This document shows positions 1 to 8,763 of a DNA stretch of 64,000 nucleotides, one piece after another (within the stretch, counting starts at the first letter, position 1; each line of letters opens with the position of its first letter). Location of the stretch: positions 62,001 to 126,000 of the forward strand of contig CANMDW010000008.1 in NCBI GenBank assembly GCA_947496705.1, written 5' to 3'. This DNA comes from an uncultured Aquimarina sp. (GTDB taxonomy: Bacteria > Bacteroidota > Bacteroidia > Flavobacteriales > Flavobacteriaceae). A program made the translations under genes and the position numbers. The notes under the pieces are model-generated. The model made no database searches. It was not told the DNA's origin and saw only the letters and a program-made list of their open reading frames with translations.

Positions 1-1101
1 GTTCTTCCAAGACGATGTTCTGGTTTTCTCAAAGGCGGTCAAAGCCATAGATTCACGCAATTCACAATTGGATAATAGCTTTATTGTTGCTGCTGCGAAT
101 TGTTCTGAATCTTCTATATCTACCAGTATGCCTGCATTGGAAGTGAGCACTTCCTTTGTATGCGGAATTGCTGTTGCTACTATGGGGCATGCACAACTCA
201 TAGCATATGAAAACGTACCGCTCACAGCCTGATTTGGGTCTTTTGATGTAAATAAATAGATGTCTGTTGCTTTTAAATAAGTAAGTAGCTCTTCAATTTC
301 TAAATAACGATTAATAAACCGCACGTTGTTTTGAAGATGAAGCTCTTGCACTAATTCTTCTAAATAGGCTCTATAATCATCTTGATTGGCTACGATATTA
401 TTCGGATGAGTTTTCCCTATCACCAAATACAACACATCGGGTTGATTCTTGGTTATTTCTGGTAATGCCTTAATCGCTGTTTCTATACTTTTACCCGACC
501 CTAGAAGCCCAAATGTGGATAGAATACTGCGATTAGCTAGATCTAGTCTCTTCTTTACCTTATTAGGTGTTTCATAAGTAACAATATGTGTGCCGTGCGG
601 AAGATATACGATGCTATTTATAGCAACGCCATAATATTCTACCAAAATCCTTTTGGACTTTTCTGTCATCACAATTTGTCTATCGCTGTAAGAAATCAAC
701 ATATTTACATACTCCTTTAATTTCTTGCTAGGATTAGGTATTACACTATGAAAGGTGAACACTACAGGTTTTTTTATAACATCTAAAAATTCTAAGAGAT
801 AGTTTCCAAACTCACCACCAAATAGCCCAAATTCGTGTTGTATATGAACCAGTTTTACAGCGTAGTCTTCATTTATTTCCTTAGCAGCAATAATGTAATC
901 TTCGATATTATCAGGGTTTATAGACCAACTTCTGTCACTAATCACTGTCTTATTCTTACTAAGTTCGCAGATCTCGCAAATGATAGTGTCTCCATACACA
1001 TCCTTTATAGCGTTAATGGAGTCTTGAGTATAAGTAGCAATACCACATTGGGTTGGTGGAAAAGTAGATAAGAATACTATTTTGGGTATTTTATAATTCA
1101 T
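1..1101 (-). CDS. Glycosyltransferase family 4 (3' part cut by the window edge)
   Basis: I read 367 codons on the minus strand from the ATG at 1101 without a stop to position 1. The N-terminus has the GT4 donor-fold motif FPPTQCGIATY and then QHEFGLFGGE. The C-terminal half has the second Rossmann domain with LGSGKSIETAIKAL and a SGTFSYAMSCACPIVAT segment typical of the nucleotide-sugar site. It is probably a cytoplasmic retaining glycosyltransferase; acceptor and donor are unknown. Its start overlaps the stop of the GH130 gene by four bases (ATGA, 1098-1101), so the two are translationally coupled and share the promoter at 2155-2197. The family is secure, the substrate is not. Confidence 0.85.
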   Translation of the reverse strand, partial: MNYKIPKIVFLSTFPPTQCGIATYTQDSINAIKDVYGDTIICEICELSKNKTVISDRSWSINPDNIEDYIIAAKEINEDYAVKLVHIQHEFGLFGGEFGNYLLEFLDVIKKPVVFTFHSVIPNPSKKLKEYVNMLISYSDRQIVMTEKSKRILVEYYGVAINSIVYLPHGTHIVTYETPNKVKKRLDLANRSILSTFGLLGSGKSIETAIKALPEITKNQPDVLYLVIGKTHPNNIVANQDDYRAYLEELVQELHLQNNVRFINRYLEIEELLTYLKATDIYLFTSKDPNQAVSGTFSYAMSCACPIVATAIPHTKEVLTSNAGILVDIEDSEQFAAATIKLLSNCELRESMALTAFEKTRTSSWKN

Positions 1102-2141
1102 TTTTTTAAGGCTTTAAGTTCATTAACTAGTAAATTTATGTCTAGAGATACTGCTGCCACGTAACTATCTGCCGCTCCGTAATATATATACAGTTCATTA
1201 CCAAATATGGCCGTTCCCGTAGGAAACACAACATTGTTAACGTATCCCTCTTTTTCATAATCTTCCTGTGGAGAAAACAATGGTCTCATTAGTCTAGCGA
1301 TTAGCTTCTTGGGATTCTTAAGATCCAATAGCGCCGCACAGGCATGATAGATATATCCCGTCTCAGTTAATTGCGCAGAATGATAGATAAGGAGCCAGCC
1401 ATCTTCCGTTTCAATAGGCGGACAACCACCACCAATATGCCCGGACTCATGCTCATATTTCGGAATAAGGACAATGTGTTTTTGAAGGTTTGAAATGTAA
1501 TCCTTCCAAAAATCAACTGTCAAATCTGATGGCGAATCGAAATAGACAATTTGAATTGAAGGGTATAGCCTGTGTAAAACCGCAAATTTTCCCTTAATTT
1601 TTTTTGGAAAGAACATAAGGTTTTTATCCCATACATAGATTCTGCTTTTCATAATCTCTGCCAACCTATATCGAATAAATAAATTGTAGAACATCAAGTG
1701 CATAAGATTAATCTTCTTGAAGTTTTTCTTAATCAATTCAGAATACTCCTCAAAAGTAAACTTGGGTGTTATAATGCCTTTTCTTTCAAATTTTTTCAAA
1801 TCCGTTGAAGTCGCATACGCTCCAAAGACGTTAATACCATCATACGCAGAATAAGACAGGTAATATGTATCTTCAATCTTTGTTACACGAGGATCTTCAA
1901 CACCTTGGAATTCTTCAGGGCACTCAGGATAAAATATAGGTTCTTTACACCGCTTTATGACTTTTAAAGGACCTTCTAGTTCACAATAGCCTATGGTCGA
2001 GAAGTTTCCTTCTCTCACTGCACGATAAAATATATGTACTGTTTGACCTTCCTGCATCACTGCCGGATTTAAAACACCAAGATTTTCAAAACTGTTATTA
2101 GTCTTTTCAATGATAACGCCATGTCTTTTCACTAATTCCAT
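1098..2141 (-). CDS. GH130 family glycoside phosphorylase-like protein
   Basis: The 347-residue protein has the GH130 five-bladed propeller signatures: LNPAVMQ near residue 25, FYRAV, the catalytic-region motif GVEDPRVTKI (about residue 80) and GGGCPPIET near 235. GH130 enzymes phosphorolyse or hydrolyse beta-mannosides; the specificity of this member cannot be read from sequence. Relatives in Flavobacteriia are sometimes mislabelled as pesticidal proteins. It is the first gene of a two-gene operon with the GT4 enzyme, suggesting synthesis and turnover of one glycan. The promoter upstream carries a TGAC-N4 operator, placing the pair under the stress regulon proposed here. Confidence 0.85.
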   Translation of the reverse strand: MELVKRHGVIIEKTNNSFENLGVLNPAVMQEGQTVHIFYRAVREGNFSTIGYCELEGPLKVIKRCKEPIFYPECPEEFQGVEDPRVTKIEDTYYLSYSAYDGINVFGAYATSTDLKKFERKGIITPKFTFEEYSELIKKNFKKINLMHLMFYNLFIRYRLAEIMKSRIYVWDKNLMFFPKKIKGKFAVLHRLYPSIQIVYFDSPSDLTVDFWKDYISNLQKHIVLIPKYEHESGHIGGGCPPIETEDGWLLIYHSAQLTETGYIYHACAALLDLKNPKKLIARLMRPLFSPQEDYEKEGYVNNVVFPTGTAIFGNELYIYYGAADSYVAAVSLDINLLVNELKALKK

Positions 2142-2154
2142 TTCTTGTTTTTAC

Positions 2155-2197
2155 TAAAATTATAATTATTGATTTCTACAAACAATGACCTAGCTCA
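2155..2197 (-). promoter_or_regulatory. FNR-like operator plus -7 box for GH130-GT4
   Basis: Operator TGACCTAGCTCA at 2186-2197 (one half-site mismatch). On the minus strand the -7 box TAATTTTA lies at 2155-2162 (consensus TAnnTTTG). The operator centre to the end of the box is 36.5 bp, the spacing shared by all regulon promoters in this window. Confidence 0.7.
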
Positions 2198-2274
2198 ATA
2201 ATTTAGACCTAACCGAGAGGGACTTCTTATGATGTTGACCAATGATTACTTTAAAACAACAACGTTTATTTCTG

Positions 2275-3003
2275 CTACAACATTCTGGCTTCAACTTTAT
2301 TCCAATTTATAATTTGTAGTATCTCTTGAAGGTAGTCGACTCTCCTATTTTGATATTTAAGATAGTAAGCATGCTCCCAAACGTCAATACCCAAAATAGG
2401 TATTCCGTTTATCTCTGTTACTTTCATTAATGGATTATCTTGATTTGGGGTAGATACTATATGTAGTTTTTTGTCTTTATCTTGAATTACCCATGCCCAT
2501 CCTGAGCCAAAACGTTTAGCACCAATATCTGATAATTGGTTCAAAAAAGCTTCTTTTGACCCAAAATTATTGGAAATGATGTTTTTAAATCTAGTACTCA
2601 TTTTACTACCCTCTGGTGTTAGGATATCCCAGTATAAATTATGATTAAAATATCCACCACCATTATTGCGAATAGCACTTGGAAGATTATCCATCCTTAA
2701 GACTTCTTCTATAGTTTTTTCAGAAATATTGGCTTCTTTTAATGCGGTATTCAATTTATCCGTATATCCTTTATGATGTTTGGAGTAATGTATTTCCATA
2801 GTCAAAGGATCAATAGTTTCGGGGAAAGCATTATACCCATAAGATAGCTTAGGTAGTTCAAACATTCCGGTAGTGTTTGAAGTTGTTTCCATTTGTTCTT
2901 CTTTTTTAGAATCTGATTTACAAGCCGATAACAATACCGAAGGTGCAATGCACATGCCTGCAGAAGTCAACATCGTTTGTTTTAAAAATTTTCGCTTATT
3001 CAT
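2275..3003 (-). CDS. Superoxide dismutase (Fe/Mn), exported lipoprotein form
   Basis: The 242-residue protein begins with a signal sequence ending in a lipobox-like LLSACKS, then a short acidic linker, then the Fe/Mn-SOD fold (from about residue 48, ELPKLSYGYNAF). Metal ligands are visible: the His of IHYSKHH, the His of FNHNLYW, and the Asp and His of DVWEHAYYLKY. It converts superoxide to peroxide and oxygen, here probably in the periplasm because of the leader. The peroxiredoxin gene lies 92 bp upstream in the same orientation with no operator between, so the two are probably one operon that removes superoxide and then peroxide. Metal preference is not determined. Confidence 0.9.
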   Translation of the reverse strand: MNKRKFLKQTMLTSAGMCIAPSVLLSACKSDSKKEEQMETTSNTTGMFELPKLSYGYNAFPETIDPLTMEIHYSKHHKGYTDKLNTALKEANISEKTIEEVLRMDNLPSAIRNNGGGYFNHNLYWDILTPEGSKMSTRFKNIISNNFGSKEAFLNQLSDIGAKRFGSGWAWVIQDKDKKLHIVSTPNQDNPLMKVTEINGIPILGIDVWEHAYYLKYQNRRVDYLQEILQIINWNKVEARML

Positions 3004-3095
3004 CTTTTATATTCTTTATTTTAATAAAAGTTTGATTATTCAATTTCTTTATTCCGGTGCTATTGTTTCCATTTACGCACCAACATTAGTTCGTT

Positions 3096-3815
3096 TTACT
3101 TCTTAAGAACAGTTTTCAATACCTCATCTCTGTCCAATTTTTTAGTACAGAAAAACCAATCTTTACAGTCCAATTCATCAGAAGAGGTCATTCTCTCTTC
3201 TGCTACACCACAAGAACCAGCAGGAGAAACAATAACGTCATCGCCAGGATTCCAATCGGCAGGCGTCGCAACAATAAAAGCGTCGGCAGTTTGCATAGCA
3301 ATAAGTGCTCTATAGATTTCATCAAAATTTCTACCTAAACTCAATGGGTAGTATATAATTGCTCTAACGATACCTTCTGGATCAATAAAGAACACTGCTC
3401 TTACTGCCTGTGTTTTGCTTTCTCCCGGCTGCACCATACCATATTTTTTGGCTATTTCCATAGTAATGTCTTCAATTAATGGAAATTTAACCTCAATGTT
3501 TTTCATACCATTAAATTCAATTTTATCCTTAATAGTACGTAGCCAGGCTATGTGACTGTATAGTCCATCTATTGATAGACCGACCAACTTACAGTTTGCT
3601 TCTGTAAACTTCTCTTCAAGACTGGCGAATGTTATAAATTCTGTAGTACAAACAGGTGTGAAATCCGCTGGATGACTAAATAAAATCACCCATTTACCCG
3701 TATAATCATCAGGAAAATTAATATTTCCTTGTGTAGTTACTGCTTTAAACTTTGGCGCTTCGTCACCAATTCTTGGCATTGAAGTTACTTCCGTTTCTAT
3801 TTCTAATGTTTCCAT
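3096..3815 (-). CDS. Peroxiredoxin, 1-Cys (Prx6) type
   Basis: The 239 residues match the long Prx6-like class: PRIGDEAPKF near the N-terminus, then HPADFTPVCTTEF with the peroxidatic Cys near residue 56, and AVFFIDPEGIVRAI. The C-terminal arm contains extra cysteines (GSCGVAEE, DELDCKDWFFC) that may act in resolution. It reduces peroxides in the cytoplasm. It is the first gene of a probable operon with the SOD. The promoter upstream has perfect half-sites of the FNR-like operator and is divergent from the histidine kinase at 4020. Confidence 0.92.
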   Translation of the reverse strand: METLEIETEVTSMPRIGDEAPKFKAVTTQGNINFPDDYTGKWVILFSHPADFTPVCTTEFITFASLEEKFTEANCKLVGLSIDGLYSHIAWLRTIKDKIEFNGMKNIEVKFPLIEDITMEIAKKYGMVQPGESKTQAVRAVFFIDPEGIVRAIIYYPLSLGRNFDEIYRALIAMQTADAFIVATPADWNPGDDVIVSPAGSCGVAEERMTSSDELDCKDWFFCTKKLDRDEVLKTVLKK

Positions 3816-3847
3816 TTTATTTCTATTTAAACGATTATTATAATTGA

Positions 3848-3890
3848 CAAAGTTAGGGTTAGCTATTATTCATAGAAATGACCCAAGTCA
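3848..3890 (-). promoter_or_regulatory. FNR-like operator plus -7 box for peroxiredoxin
   Basis: Operator TGACCCAAGTCA at 3879-3890 (both TGAC/GTCA half-sites perfect). The minus-strand -7 box TAACTTTG at 3848-3855 matches TAnnTTTG exactly. Spacing from centre to box end is 36.5 bp. Confidence 0.78.
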
Positions 3891-4019
3891 TCAATAATAG
3901 AATCACAACTAACTCACAATGAAATACGTCACTCCTTTTATGGCAAGAATTGATATGAGGAATATCATTTTAGTATGGTACATCTTTGGATATATTAGCT
4001 CTTCTTTACAAACAAGAAC

Positions 4020-5705
4020 ATGACCAAGGGCAATTATCAATTAACCGATAACATTCAAGCTTCTTTAAAAGAGGATTACAACACGTTATATAAATATTTA
4101 GATACTTCTGCTGCCATTTTTTTGGTAATCAATAAAAAGCAAGAAGTAGAATTTGCCAATCGAAAAGCATGCGAATTATTAGGGTTTCAGCGAAATAAAA
4201 TAATTGGCAAAAATTGGTTTGATAATTTCATACCTAAACGAAATAGAAAAGAATTGGCTTCCATGTTTAATCAGATAGTACAAGGAAAAATTAAACCACC
4301 TGATGGTTATGAAAATATTATTTTAAATAAGGATGGACAAGAAAGGCTCATTCAATGGAGAAATGGAAATTTATTAGATGATGAAGGGAAAATGCTTAGT
4401 CTTATTAGTTCAGGCGTTGATATTACAGAGCAAAAGAGGGCCGAGCAAATAGCAAAAAAAAGCGAACAGAAATTGCACGATTATACTGTAAAATTGGAAG
4501 AAAAAGTGAAAGAACGCACAAGTGAAGTATTAGCGACTGTAGAACAACTTGTTACCACTAATTTAAATCTTGAGGACCAAATACAAATTGCACAAGCAGC
4601 GGAAAAAAGTGCTATTACCAGTAAATTTTTATCCTCTGCCATCGCCAAAAATTTTCCTAATGGATTCATTATTGTATTCGACGCTAATTTTAAAATGATT
4701 CTTAAAAAAGGGGAAACCATTAATGAATTGGGATTAGACAGAGTCATTTCTGAAGGTGTGTCCATTGATGATATCAGAATCTTTTCCAAAGCACAAAAGG
4801 TCAAGCTAAAAGAAGATGTCTTGAAAACTATGAAAGGGGAACATCTAAGCTATGAGATAACTTATAGAAAAAAATATTTCTCAGTAAACACAACACCATT
4901 AGTAGATGAGAACAACGTAATATCCAGAGTTCTGTTTGTATATAACGATATTTCCCAGCAAAAAAAAGTTGAACAAGATGCGCAAAATGCTTTAAAAAAA
5001 GAACAAGAGCTCAACGAGTTGAAATCGCGATTTATTTCTATGGCCTCTCACGAGTTTAGAACACCATTAAGTGCTATACAAACCTCAGCCATACTTATTG
5101 GAAAGCAAAACGAGCCGGGTAAAGAAGAGAAAAGAGAGAAATATGTTAAACAGATTAAGAAAAATGTAAAGCATCTAGTGGTTATTCTTAATGATTTTTT
5201 ATCACTTAGTAAACTAGAAGAAGGCAAGGTCACTACAAATAGAGAAGTTTTTGACCTCATTGATTTTAGCAAAACACTGATTGAGGAAATATCAATTACA
5301 ACCAGGGAAGGTCAAAGCATTCAATTTTCGGCATCAAAAAACACCCATTCATTATATCTGGATCAAAAACTAACGCGCCATATTCTAATGAACTTATTAT
5401 CGAATGCAATCAAATATTCTCCAGATAATACAACTATCAGTTTCAATATTGAAGAAAATGACCGATTTGTTACTATAGCGGTAAGTGATCAAGGTATTGG
5501 TATTCCAGAAGAGGAACAAAAAAATATGTTTGAACGTTTTTTCAGAGCCAAGAACGTACACAATATAGAAGGAACTGGTCTAGGACTTAATATCGTAAAA
5601 CAATATGTAACCCTTATGGGTGGCAGTATTGATTTCAAAAGTGAACCCAATAAAGGCACTACGTTTTGGGTGAAGTTTCCAAAACTTAATAATGAACTAC
5701 AATGA
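4020..5705 (+). CDS. PAS-domain sensor histidine kinase
   Basis: The 561-residue protein has no obvious transmembrane helix, so it is a soluble sensor. Domains in order are PAS (about 20-140), a coiled coil (145-200), a second PAS-like domain (about 205-310), HisKA with the phospho-acceptor His in SMASHEFRTPLSAIQ (near 343), and HATPase_c with the N box NLLSNAIKYSP, DQGIGIPEEE and GTGLGLNIV. The stop overlaps the ATG of the receiver-Crp gene by four bases, so they form a cognate pair. The ligand is unknown; PAS domains can bind haem, flavin or small molecules and no diagnostic Cys cluster is seen. No good copy of the regulon operator was found in front of it. Confidence 0.92.
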   Translation: MTKGNYQLTDNIQASLKEDYNTLYKYLDTSAAIFLVINKKQEVEFANRKACELLGFQRNKIIGKNWFDNFIPKRNRKELASMFNQIVQGKIKPPDGYENIILNKDGQERLIQWRNGNLLDDEGKMLSLISSGVDITEQKRAEQIAKKSEQKLHDYTVKLEEKVKERTSEVLATVEQLVTTNLNLEDQIQIAQAAEKSAITSKFLSSAIAKNFPNGFIIVFDANFKMILKKGETINELGLDRVISEGVSIDDIRIFSKAQKVKLKEDVLKTMKGEHLSYEITYRKKYFSVNTTPLVDENNVISRVLFVYNDISQQKKVEQDAQNALKKEQELNELKSRFISMASHEFRTPLSAIQTSAILIGKQNEPGKEEKREKYVKQIKKNVKHLVVILNDFLSLSKLEEGKVTTNREVFDLIDFSKTLIEEISITTREGQSIQFSASKNTHSLYLDQKLTRHILMNLLSNAIKYSPDNTTISFNIEENDRFVTIAVSDQGIGIPEEEQKNMFERFFRAKNVHNIEGTGLGLNIVKQYVTLMGGSIDFKSEPNKGTTFWVKFPKLNNELQ

Positions 5706-6772
5706 AGAAAATATTAATTATAGAAGATAACCAAGATGTTCGCGAGAATACTGCTGACATCCTAGAGCTGGCTAACTATGAGGTTTGCACAGCTGAAAAC
5801 GGCAAAATGGGCATTGAACTTGCAAAGAGTAAGAAACCAGATGTTATTATATGTGATATAATGATGCCTGAGCTTAATGGCTATGATGTGTTAGAATACT
5901 TAAGTGAAGATGAAAAAACAGCAACTACGCCTTTTATTTTCCTTACCGCAAAGACAGAAAAAACAGATATAAGAAAAGGCATGAATCTTGGTGCCGACGA
6001 TTATCTCACAAAACCCTTTGAAGAGAATGAACTATTGAAAGCTGTGGAAGTTAGATTGAAGAAACATAACTTTTTGAAGAAAGAATTTTCTAAAGATATT
6101 GAGGGCATCAATCAATTCTTGGATGAAGTATCATCTCACGATAGTACGGCGCGCTTATCTAAAGATCGAGATGGAATTATCTATAAGAAAAGAGACACGT
6201 TATTTATGGAAGGAGATGCTGCACATACGCTATACTTTATACAAAGTGGCTCCATAAAAACTTATAAGACCACAGAATCAGGAAAATGTTTGGTCACAGG
6301 TATATTTGGACCTGAACAATTTGTTGGGCAACTCTCGTTGCTCAACGATATTGGAACTTATGTCGACACAGCCACTGTTTTAGAACAAGCAGAAGTCTTA
6401 GAAATACCCAAAATAGATTTTACTCAACTGGTTTATGGAGATAAATTAATTGCAAATAAATTCATCTCTATGATCTCCAATGATCTTATTGATATTCAAG
6501 AAAGGCTCGTAGGTATGGCCTTTACAACAGTTAGACAACGATTGGCAAAAACACTATTGGATTTCTATGAAAAAGGAACTCTTAATAATACAAGGTATGA
6601 AGGAATTGATATTTCAAGAGAAGATCTAGCAGGTCTCATAGGTACTGCTACAGAGACAGCTATTAGAATGTTAACCGATTTTAAAGATGAGGGTCTCGTT
6701 ACTATTGCTGAGCGCAGAAGAATTATCGTAGAGAATAAAAAGTATTTGGAAGACATTGTACTTTTTGGATAG
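5702..6772 (+). CDS. Hybrid response regulator: receiver + cNMP-binding + Crp/Fnr HTH
   Basis: The 356-residue protein is a REC domain (acceptor Asp in VIICDIMMPELNG near 56; LTKPF near 105), a cyclic-nucleotide-type beta barrel (about 155-270, GIYKKRDTLFMEGDAA then IQSGSIKTYK) and a Crp-type winged helix (about 290-345, ISREDLAGLIGTATETAIRM). Phosphorylation therefore feeds into an FNR-like DNA reader. The recognition-helix segment TATETAIRML keeps the Glu and Arg which in FNR (VETISRL) contact a TGA half-site. That fits the TGAC-N4-GTCA sites seen upstream of neighbouring genes. No Fe-S cysteine cluster is present, so sensing is probably done by the kinase. The regulon assignment is inference. 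Confidence 0.9.
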   Translation: MKKILIIEDNQDVRENTADILELANYEVCTAENGKMGIELAKSKKPDVIICDIMMPELNGYDVLEYLSEDEKTATTPFIFLTAKTEKTDIRKGMNLGADDYLTKPFEENELLKAVEVRLKKHNFLKKEFSKDIEGINQFLDEVSSHDSTARLSKDRDGIIYKKRDTLFMEGDAAHTLYFIQSGSIKTYKTTESGKCLVTGIFGPEQFVGQLSLLNDIGTYVDTATVLEQAEVLEIPKIDFTQLVYGDKLIANKFISMISNDLIDIQERLVGMAFTTVRQRLAKTLLDFYEKGTLNNTRYEGIDISREDLAGLIGTATETAIRMLTDFKDEGLVTIAERRRIIVENKKYLEDIVLFG

Positions 6773-6788
6773 AAAGTTTTTAACCAAT

Positions 6789-6831
6789 TGACCCACATCA
6801 TTGAAAAAAAAGAACGCCATTATTAATTTAG
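6789..6831 (+). promoter_or_regulatory. FNR-like operator plus -7 box for the 6869 gene
   Basis: Operator TGACCCACATCA at 6789-6800 (one mismatch). The -7 box TAATTTAG is at 6824-6831 (one mismatch to TAnnTTTG). Spacing is 36.5 bp. The predicted RNA start near 6838 argues against an ATG at 6839 and for the one at 6869. Confidence 0.68.
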
Positions 6832-6868
6832 TGGTTCAATGATTCATTCTATTCTAAATAAAACTGTA

Positions 6869-7351
6869 ATGGCTTCTCAAGAAGATAAAATGAAAGACAA
6901 AGATTTCCTGATAAAAGTATACACTAGTCTATCGGAAATAAAGAAGGTAATACAAACAATTACTCAAAATGATATTTCAGATTTTCAATTATCCATCCTA
7001 GGAAAACGCTCATTCGATGACTTGAATCAAGGAGTTAAATTGGACGAAATGTTAAGGAAAATAAGCACACAATTAAATAAAACCACTGGCAAACCTTTAC
7101 AGCTAGGTCATTTCAATAACCCTGAAATTGGAACACTCTTCATTGCTGGCCATTTAACGAATACATTTTTACAAAAAGTAGTAGATCAAAAAGAACTTGC
7201 ATCTTTACCTGTGGGACTATCCGGCATATTTAGAGGTATTGGAATTGAAATAGAACATATTAATCGTTACATACAAGAATTGAAAAATGGTAATTGCTTG
7301 TTAATAATAAGAGGAAAAACGAAAGCTTTAGAAGCACTAAGCAACATATAA
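6869..7351 (+). CDS. Hypothetical protein, resembles general-stress 17M/YflT-type proteins
   Basis: I chose the ATG at 6869 (160 residues, MASQEDKMK) over the in-frame ATG at 6839, because the predicted promoter would start RNA at about 6838. The protein is soluble with no signal peptide. The C-terminal part GIGIEIEHINRYIQELKNG followed by CLLIIRGKT resembles the end of DUF1269/YflT-like stress proteins, where a helix precedes a final beta strand. I cannot confirm the family by eye. It lies directly after the kinase-regulator operon but has its own regulon-type promoter, so it is probably a stress-induced target. Confidence 0.72.
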   Translation: MASQEDKMKDKDFLIKVYTSLSEIKKVIQTITQNDISDFQLSILGKRSFDDLNQGVKLDEMLRKISTQLNKTTGKPLQLGHFNNPEIGTLFIAGHLTNTFLQKVVDQKELASLPVGLSGIFRGIGIEIEHINRYIQELKNGNCLLIIRGKTKALEALSNI

Positions 7352-7362
7352 CCCACTTCTCA

Positions 7363-8304
7363 CTATCCTTTTGTTTTTCGATACCCATAAATATCTTCCA
7401 GTAGAAGTTTTTTTCCAAATTCATCTATTACAGTAGTATTATAACGTATTATTAGCTTCGTGCCAATAGGTGCGTGATAATATAGTATCCAGGCATCGGC
7501 TTCGCTAGTTCCAATGCAACCATTAGAATATGCTTTTCCAAGAGAAATAGGATTCGTGGTTGGGTGAATTAATTGACCATTTCTAAGACCGTTCACTTCC
7601 GTTTCCAAAAACGGTACTTGAGGTAGTTCAGTTACCTCATTATCATCTCTTCTAGTACTAAAGTATTGATGCCCATTTGCCGGGTTATAGTAATCAGGGT
7701 TTTTAACGTGCCCCACAATACTACCGCTACCAGTAATTGTTCTTAAATCGGTAATTCTATCACCCACTTTAAGGTATTTTTCTTCATTTCGGCCCACGCG
7801 AACAGTACATTGATGCAGCAACAAAGAATCTTCGTAAATACACAACTTAAATTCTGGTATGTTAACATCGATATATGTCTTTTCTAATGAGGACATTATT
7901 TTTTCCGCTTTCGCAAAAGCGGGAACCTCGAGCATACTTCCTGCTCTAATAACTATCATTTCTTTCTGATTATAAACCAAAGAGTCTCTGGCCTTCATCA
8001 GGTAATAATCTGTATTCTTTAACGTATCGATAATCCAAGGATTAGCGCGTACTAAAAGATGTTCAGATAATGGATAAGAAGTTATTGAATCATAATGCGT
8101 TACAATAGAATCCAGAAACTGAAAATAACTGTGTATAGGAACATTCTTAGTTACCCTAATAAGCTTCGTTGTGTCGCTATTGATTTTGATATGTTTTGAG
8201 ATATCATTATTTACTGAATTTGCGATAAGATTACTTTTATCGGCATTATAAAAAGAACCTCCCACTAATATAATAAGTGAAAATAGTAGCTCGTATTTGT
8301 TCAT
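7363..8304 (-). CDS. L,D-transpeptidase, YkuD family
   Basis: From the ATG at 8304 the protein has a hydrophobic leader (YELLFSLIILVGGSF). The next upstream ATG is 8340-region in-frame codon 12 of a longer frame opened by a GTG at 8349, but that adds no leader-like sequence. The C-terminal YkuD domain shows the strand VNIPEFKLCIYE, the His of LIHPTTNP and the catalytic motif AYSNGCIGTSEADAW, with Cys in place of the usual SHGCIR context. Such enzymes make 3-3 cross-links in peptidoglycan or attach proteins to it. The nearest operator (8795) is separated by a strong terminator, so its own promoter is unclear. Confidence 0.85.
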   Translation of the reverse strand: MNKYELLFSLIILVGGSFYNADKSNLIANSVNNDISKHIKINSDTTKLIRVTKNVPIHSYFQFLDSIVTHYDSITSYPLSEHLLVRANPWIIDTLKNTDYYLMKARDSLVYNQKEMIVIRAGSMLEVPAFAKAEKIMSSLEKTYIDVNIPEFKLCIYEDSLLLHQCTVRVGRNEEKYLKVGDRITDLRTITGSGSIVGHVKNPDYYNPANGHQYFSTRRDDNEVTELPQVPFLETEVNGLRNGQLIHPTTNPISLGKAYSNGCIGTSEADAWILYYHAPIGTKLIIRYNTTVIDEFGKKLLLEDIYGYRKTKG

Positions 8305-8377
8305 TGAGGAAAGCATTTCAGAAAATAGGAATAGCTGGTTTTTATGCACTACAATGGAGTGGTTACAATTTAAAAAC

Positions 8378-8407
8378 AGAAACGGGAAGCCTAGACTTCC
8401 CGTTTCT
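8378..8407 (-). terminator. Intrinsic terminator, leftward
   Basis: Perfect 12-bp stem AGAAACGGGAAG (8378-8389 against 8396-8407) with a six-base loop. On the minus strand it is followed by GTTTTT. It closes the transcript predicted from 8757 and separates it from the L,D-transpeptidase gene. Confidence 0.8.
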
Positions 8408-8552
8408 TATGAAGATATCATTATTTTTTCATCAATTCCAATCAATCAAAACAGCCTATTTCTAGAAAGTTCTTACCAATGGATCTTAGAAAAAAATGCC
8501 AATCACTTCATAATGTCCTTTAATACTTCACAGTACATAAAGGTCATATTTT

Positions 8553-8588
8553 AAGGAAACCGAGACACCAAAATGTCTCAGTTTCCTT
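8553..8588 (-). terminator. Strong hairpin, possible terminator or RNA element
   Basis: Arms 8553-8567 and 8574-8588 pair over 15 positions with a single C/A mismatch around a CCAAAA loop. The minus-strand 3' flank is AAAATATG, without a U-tract, so it may be an RNA structural element or a processing stabiliser instead of a terminator. Confidence 0.55.
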
Positions 8589-8763
8589 GAAGATATCAAA
8601 CGTAATTAAGACGACTTACAGCAAAATGCATTTCTATTGCTAGAAAATGCAGAAACCGAAGAGTTATAATTACTTCTTGATATCTCCCAGATTAAAAGGA
8701 TATTACTACCCTTAGAATCTATATCTCAATCTTATCAAAGAACTTGTTGTTTTAATTATACTG

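Larger units (their letters stand above)
8372..8757 (-). ncRNA. Candidate regulon-controlled leftward transcript without a clear gene
   Basis: A perfect operator with a -7 box at 8764-8806 predicts RNA starting near 8757 and running leftward, away from the end of the protease gene. It meets a 15-bp hairpin (8553-8588) and then a canonical terminator (8378-8407) before any sizeable reading frame. The longest ATG frames inside encode only 11 and 14 residues (MHFAVSRLNYV near 8629 and MTFMYCEVLKDIMK near 8548). It may be a small RNA, a dual-function RNA or a remnant of a lost gene. This is inference from promoter and terminator only. Confidence 0.4.

Noticed and set aside
3920..3967. TGAAATACGTCA and TGATATGAGGAATATCA in front of the histidine kinase
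   Set aside because: Neither has a -7 box at 36.5 bp; the first has only one good half-site and the second a different spacing.
8277..8554. Short plus-strand frames over the L,D-transpeptidase start
   Set aside because: They cross the terminator hairpins and antisense of a real gene, with no family resemblance.
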